DNA of 64,000 nucleotides from Galbitalea sp036271875 (GTDB taxonomy: Bacteria; Actinomycetota; Actinomycetes; Actinomycetales; Microbacteriaceae): positions 17,291-81,290 of the forward strand of contig DATAZU010000016.1 in the NCBI GenBank assembly GCA_036271875.1, given 5' to 3'. The position numbers and the translations under genes are program-made. Below, one piece after another: positions 60,971 through 64,000 of the stretch. The first letter of the stretch is position 1. Each line of letters starts with the position of its first letter. Under the pieces are notes generated by a model. That model was not told the origin of the DNA, searched no databases, and worked only from the letters and a program-made list of their open reading frames with translations.

Positions 60971-61440
60971 CTCGACGCGCGCGCTCCGTTCACCGGCTTC
61001 GATGTCCTGAAGAGGACGAACACGTAGACCAGGATCGCGATTCCCGTGGTCACGCCCATCACGCGCCCGGCGGGACCCATCGGATCATTTGCGGTGGACG
61101 CCCCTGCCAGCCAGGCGAGAGCGATCGCGACCGCGGCGAGAGCGTTCAGGATGATGATGGATGGCAGGCGGGTTTGAACCGCTCGAATCAGCGACATGAT
61201 CCCGCCGAGAACGATCGCGCTGCCGAGCACCGCATGGATGATGAGCGTCGCGGGACCGCTCGATATGGCAATGCCGAAGGCGACGAACAACCCAGCGCCA
61301 TGAGCAGGGGTCGGGGTCGTGCCGAAGAGAAACAAGCCGAACCCGTATTCGAGCAGCAGGGCGACGATGGCGGCAAATGCGGTGCGGCGCAGGCCGGCGA
61401 CCAGGGTGTCGCGACGGTCGGTGTGGGTCGTGGTGCTCAT
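60967..61440 (-). CDS. Four-helix integral membrane protein
   Basis: This 157-residue protein has four hydrophobic helices (about residues 19-38, 46-65, 72-92 and 123-146) with a short charged N terminus (MSTTTHTDRR). No functional motif is visible. The start ATG 61440 is downstream of a reductase gene on the same strand with a gap of 32 bases, so the two may be co-transcribed. The family is not recognised. Confidence 0.68.
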   Translation of the reverse strand: MSTTTHTDRRDTLVAGLRRTAFAAIVALLLEYGFGLFLFGTTPTPAHGAGLFVAFGIAISSGPATLIIHAVLGSAIVLGGIMSLIRAVQTRLPSIIILNALAAVAIALAWLAGASTANDPMGPAGRVMGVTTGIAILVYVFVLFRTSKPVNGARASS

Positions 61441-61472
61441 GTGAATGCTCCTTGTCGGTCGAATTGCACGTG

Positions 61473-62105
61473 CTATTCGGTGATGAAGACGGCGTGGTTG
61501 ATCCAGGCCGGGTTGGTCAGCGCATCCACCGCGGCTCGTCCGACGGTGTCGAACGTCGTGTTGTAGTGCCACCAGACGGCGCGGTCAACGCCGGCGCGGT
61601 AGTTCAGCTTGCCCCCGCCATCGACGAGGCGGGACGGCCGCAGGATGGTCCAGCTCGTCTTACTCGCCCTGATCACCTCTTCCATCCGGCGCGTGTCGGG
61701 GAACACCCCGCCGAACAGGCGCGCAACGAGGGGCTTGGCGATGAAGCGGGAGAGGGGATCGTCGCCCTGGACGTATGCGCCGGCGGCTGAGACAGCTACC
61801 AGCCGATTCACGTCCGCCGCATCCATCGCCGCAACCAGGGCAACAGCCCCGTCGTGAAGCAGAGTGCTGTCCCGCGCTGCCGCCTTGTCGCGGGTGTGGC
61901 CAAGACACGAGATCACAGCGTCCGTCCCGCGAATGGCCCCGGTGAGCGCCGGGATGTCCCGGGCATCGGCGATCTTCACGGTTGTGTCCGCTGGAGCGTT
62001 CGCCGGATTTCGCACGATCGAAACGACCTCGTGGCCGGCTCCGAGGGCGCGCGCGACAGCGCCTCTGCCGCTTCGTCCCGAAGCTCCGAGAATCGCAATC
62101 CGCAT
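61473..62105 (-). CDS. NAD(P)H-binding SDR-like protein (NmrA/BVR-B type)
   Basis: This 210-residue protein has IAILGASGRSGRGAVARALGAGHEV for cofactor binding, and lacks a YxxxK site in the usual place. The rest follows the PF13460 fold (VSAAGAYVQGDDPLSRFI, WTILRPSRLVDGG). Members reduce flavins or quinones or bind NAD(P) as a sensor. It is divergent from a TetR gene; the 55-base gap contains overlapping inverted repeats. Likely repressed by that TetR. Confidence 0.84.
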   Translation of the reverse strand: MRIAILGASGRSGRGAVARALGAGHEVVSIVRNPANAPADTTVKIADARDIPALTGAIRGTDAVISCLGHTRDKAAARDSTLLHDGAVALVAAMDAADVNRLVAVSAAGAYVQGDDPLSRFIAKPLVARLFGGVFPDTRRMEEVIRASKTSWTILRPSRLVDGGGKLNYRAGVDRAVWWHYNTTFDTVGRAAVDALTNPAWINHAVFITE

Positions 62106-62127
62106 AATCAACCTCGTTCTAACCGGG

Positions 62128-62159
62128 GTTAGTGAACACTTACTAACTAGGATAGTAAA
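62128..62159. promoter_or_regulatory. TetR-type operator between the NmrA-like and TetR genes
   Basis: GTTAGT (62128-62133) pairs with ACTAAC (62142-62147), and TTACTA (62140-62145) pairs with TAGTAA (62153-62158), so two overlapping inverted repeats fill most of the 55-base divergent gap. This fits two dimers of the adjacent TetR protein. Confidence 0.5.
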
Positions 62160-62160
62160 C

Positions 62161-62757
62161 ATGGGAGTAGTCGAAAATGTCAAGCCGGCCAGAGAGCGCA
62201 TCCTTGATGCTGCCGCCGCGGTCATGCACGACCAGGGGCTGGCCAATGCGACGACAAAAGCCATCGCGGCACGAGCCGGCTATTCCGAGGCGATGCTCTA
62301 CAAGCACTTCGTTGACAAACAGGAGCTGTTCCTGCTCGTGCTCAAGGAACGGATGCCGAGCCTTCGACCGCGCCTGGCCGCTGCGGGAACCGGACAACTC
62401 GCCGCTAACCTGCAGGGCGTCGTGGCGCAGCTGATGGATTACTTCGCCGACCTGTTCCCGATGTCGGTGTCAATTTTCAGTGCACCGGATTTGCTTGCCC
62501 AGCACCGCGAAGGGGTCGCGCGCCACGGAGGGATCGGACCGACTGCGCCGATTCGCCTCCTCGCCGGGTACCTGGACGAGGAACGCGTTGCCGGCCGCAT
62601 CCGGCATGATGCCGACACGAACGCCGCCGCGAGCCTGCTGGTCGGAATGGCGTTCCATCAGGGATTCCTCGCCGCGTTCGAGGGAAAGTCGACGGTCGTG
62701 GGCGCAGAGAATCTCGCCGCTTCGGCCGTGGCGATCGTTCTGCCGGGGCTGCTGTAA
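62161..62757 (+). CDS. TetR/AcrR-family transcriptional regulator
   Basis: This 198-residue regulator has the HTH ILDAAAAVMHDQGLANATTKAIA with GYSEAMLYKHFVDKQELF. The C-terminal ligand domain includes a FADLFPMSVSIFSAPDLL helix pair. ATG 62161 follows the operator region directly and has no clear Shine-Dalgarno, so a leaderless message is possible. It likely represses itself and the divergent NAD(P)H-binding protein, perhaps in response to an electrophile or quinone. Confidence 0.87.
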   Translation: MGVVENVKPARERILDAAAAVMHDQGLANATTKAIAARAGYSEAMLYKHFVDKQELFLLVLKERMPSLRPRLAAAGTGQLAANLQGVVAQLMDYFADLFPMSVSIFSAPDLLAQHREGVARHGGIGPTAPIRLLAGYLDEERVAGRIRHDADTNAAASLLVGMAFHQGFLAAFEGKSTVVGAENLAASAVAIVLPGLL

Positions 62758-62781
62758 TCGCGGGTTAGTTGTCGTTCCCAG

Positions 62782-63759
62782 TTAGTCGGCGGCCCTGATG
62801 ATGATCGCGTCCGTCATGGCGCCCGCGTCGCCCTTCGGCCGGTAAACATCCGGCTCGAGATAAATGACGCGGGCGATCGGCACGGCCTCCCGGATATTTG
62901 CCTCCACGGCATCGATCGCGTTCGCAACATCCACCAGCTTCTTCGATCGGGCAAACGCGATCTTTGCCCCGACGAGCAACTCATCCGGACCGAGGTAGAG
63001 GGTCTTGATGTGTATGAGCGCCTCGACGTCCGGATGCGCGTTGATGGCATCGCGGATTGCGACAGAGTCGGCGGGCGACGCGCCCTCTCCCACCAGCAGG
63101 CTCTTGGTCTCAACGCCAAGCACGAGCGCAACGAGAACGAGCAGGGTTCCGATGCAGAGCGTCGAGATGCCGTCGAAAATCCCGTTTCTCGTGATAATTG
63201 TCAGGCCAACGCCGAGGAACGCGAGCGTGAGGCCAATGAGCGCCGCAAAATCCTCAAGCATGACGATCGGCAACTCGGGCGCTTTTGCGTGACGGATGAA
63301 CGCGGGGATCGACTCCTTGCCGCGCACGTGACGCGACTCCCGGATTGCGGTTCGGAAGGAGAATCCCTCGAGCACGATCGAGACCACAAGCACGACTATC
63401 GGGATCCAGGGGTTCTCGAGCGGGTGTGGCGCGATCAGTTTCTCGATGCCCTCGACAATGGAGAACACTCCGCCGACCGAGAACAGGATGATCGACACGA
63501 CAAAGGCGAAGACGAAACGCTCGCGTCCGTATCCGAACGGATGCGCGTCATCCGCGGCTTTGCGCGACTTCCGACCGCCCACCAGAAGCAGTGCCTGGTT
63601 GCCGGTGTCGGCCAGCGAGTGCACGCTCTCGGCGAGCATCGAAGAAGATCCAGAGAACACGAAGGCAACGAACTTGACGATCGCAATACCGACGTTGGCG
63701 AGGAGGGCCGCGACGATCGCGCGATTGCCGCCCGCGTGGACTTCGGATGTGCTGCTCAT
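62782..63759 (-). CDS. Cation diffusion facilitator-family transporter
   Basis: This 325-residue protein has six membrane helices in the first 220 residues and a C-terminal cytoplasmic ferredoxin-like domain. The motif HSLADTGNQALLLVGGRKSRKAADDAHPFGYGRE has the CDF Asp and His of the transport site; HxxxD in helix 2 and FAALIGLTLA with Asp in helix 5 are partly visible. It likely exports a divalent metal such as Zn, Mn or Co. Start ATG 63759 is divergent from the gene at 63782. Metal specificity is not readable. Confidence 0.88.
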   Translation of the reverse strand: MSSTSEVHAGGNRAIVAALLANVGIAIVKFVAFVFSGSSSMLAESVHSLADTGNQALLLVGGRKSRKAADDAHPFGYGRERFVFAFVVSIILFSVGGVFSIVEGIEKLIAPHPLENPWIPIVVLVVSIVLEGFSFRTAIRESRHVRGKESIPAFIRHAKAPELPIVMLEDFAALIGLTLAFLGVGLTIITRNGIFDGISTLCIGTLLVLVALVLGVETKSLLVGEGASPADSVAIRDAINAHPDVEALIHIKTLYLGPDELLVGAKIAFARSKKLVDVANAIDAVEANIREAVPIARVIYLEPDVYRPKGDAGAMTDAIIIRAAD

Positions 63760-63781
63760 TGCTCAATCCTAGGATGGCCTC

Positions 63782-64000
63782 ATGGTGCGCCTTCCTTCCA
63801 TCGCGATCCTCGGTACCGGCTCGATGGGTGGCGCCATTCTGTCCGGCCTCACGAAACCCGACGTGGAGGTCAACGGCCGCATCCGCGTGACGAATCGCAC
63901 CGTTGCGAAAGCCAGACCGCTCTCGTCCGCCGCCGTCGATTCTCTTGCATTCGAGGAAACCGTGGACGCGAACCATCGTGCGGTCGCTGGTGCGCGAATC
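63782..64000 (+). CDS. proC: Pyrroline-5-carboxylate reductase, N-terminal part (cut by window end)
   Basis: The first 73 residues are present. IAILGTGSMGGAILSGL is the NADP-binding loop of the ProC family, and VTNRTVAKARPL at the second strand's end has the Arg that favours NADP. The rest lies outside the window. ProC reduces pyrroline-5-carboxylate to proline. The start is 22 bases from the divergent CDF gene. A GTG directly after the ATG is an alternative. Confidence 0.78.
   Translation, partial: MVRLPSIAILGTGSMGGAILSGLTKPDVEVNGRIRVTNRTVAKARPLSSAAVDSLAFEETVDANHRAVAGARI

Noticed and set aside
1..64000. Defence island, toxin-antitoxin pair, prophage or biosynthetic cluster
   Set aside because: No nuclease-helicase sets, small paired genes, phage structural genes or assembly-line synthases were found. 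The lone HNH protein and the P450 are explained by other contexts.

Overview
The window reads as the chromosome of a high-GC actinobacterium, most likely of the family Microbacteriaceae. The evidence is the strong G/C bias at third codon positions, frequent GTG and TTG starts, two F420-dependent enzymes, an LPXTG wall-anchored protein, a RamB-type regulator beside aceA/aceB, a GAAC-N4-GTTC SOS box and an ECF41 sigma factor. The genus cannot be fixed from the sequence alone. No rRNA, tRNA, CRISPR array, intact insertion sequence or prophage was seen.

1-11.6 kb is a catabolic island. A tightly coupled plus-strand operon (Gfo/Idh/MocA dehydrogenase, RraA-type aldolase, amidohydrolase-type lactonase, aldo/keto reductase, FAH-type hydrolase, SDR, GH39 glycosidase) has almost the enzyme set of non-phosphorylating L-fucose or L-rhamnose breakdown. 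Only the sugar-acid dehydratase is missing, and it may lie upstream. An IclR regulator follows. Next comes an aldehyde dehydrogenase divergent from a complete class I P450 system (P450, 3Fe-4S ferredoxin, ferredoxin reductase). A shared palindrome, GTACGC-N3-GCGTAC, lies before the IclR gene and twice between the aldehyde dehydrogenase and the P450, so the two halves look like one regulon.

11.8-24.5 kb holds small regulatory and stress units: a TetR/truncated-globin pair with an operator between them, an AraC/esterase pair, an SDR followed by a sterol-reductase-like membrane protein, an AraC/aldo-keto-reductase unit, an FUSC-type membrane protein with two small membrane proteins, and two F420-type oxidoreductases. 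24.6-29.7 kb is one large LPXTG-anchored surface protein made of Ig-like repeats.

29.8-44.5 kb carries an epimerase, a YcaQ-like winged-helix protein, a short UvrA-like ATPase, a three-gene operon likely for sulfur compounds (PLP sulfhydrylase, FMN monooxygenase, 3-hydroxyisobutyrate-dehydrogenase-like), an esterase/SDR divergon with a 29-bp palindrome and its TetR gene, an SOS-boxed HNH nuclease, and an ECF41 unit with a recognisable target promoter.

45-64 kb is more housekeeping in character: an MBL-fold hydrolase, a Ppx/GppA phosphatase, the glyoxylate shunt (aceA-aceB) divergent from ramB, a Fpg/Nei glycosylase, psuG-psuK, an orphan winged-helix regulator, upp, tadA, a TetR/NmrA pair, a cation diffusion facilitator and the start of proC. 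A short palindromic repeat has inserted in frame inside aceA. A 529-bp gap at 56.8-57.3 kb carries long hairpins and may encode an RNA.
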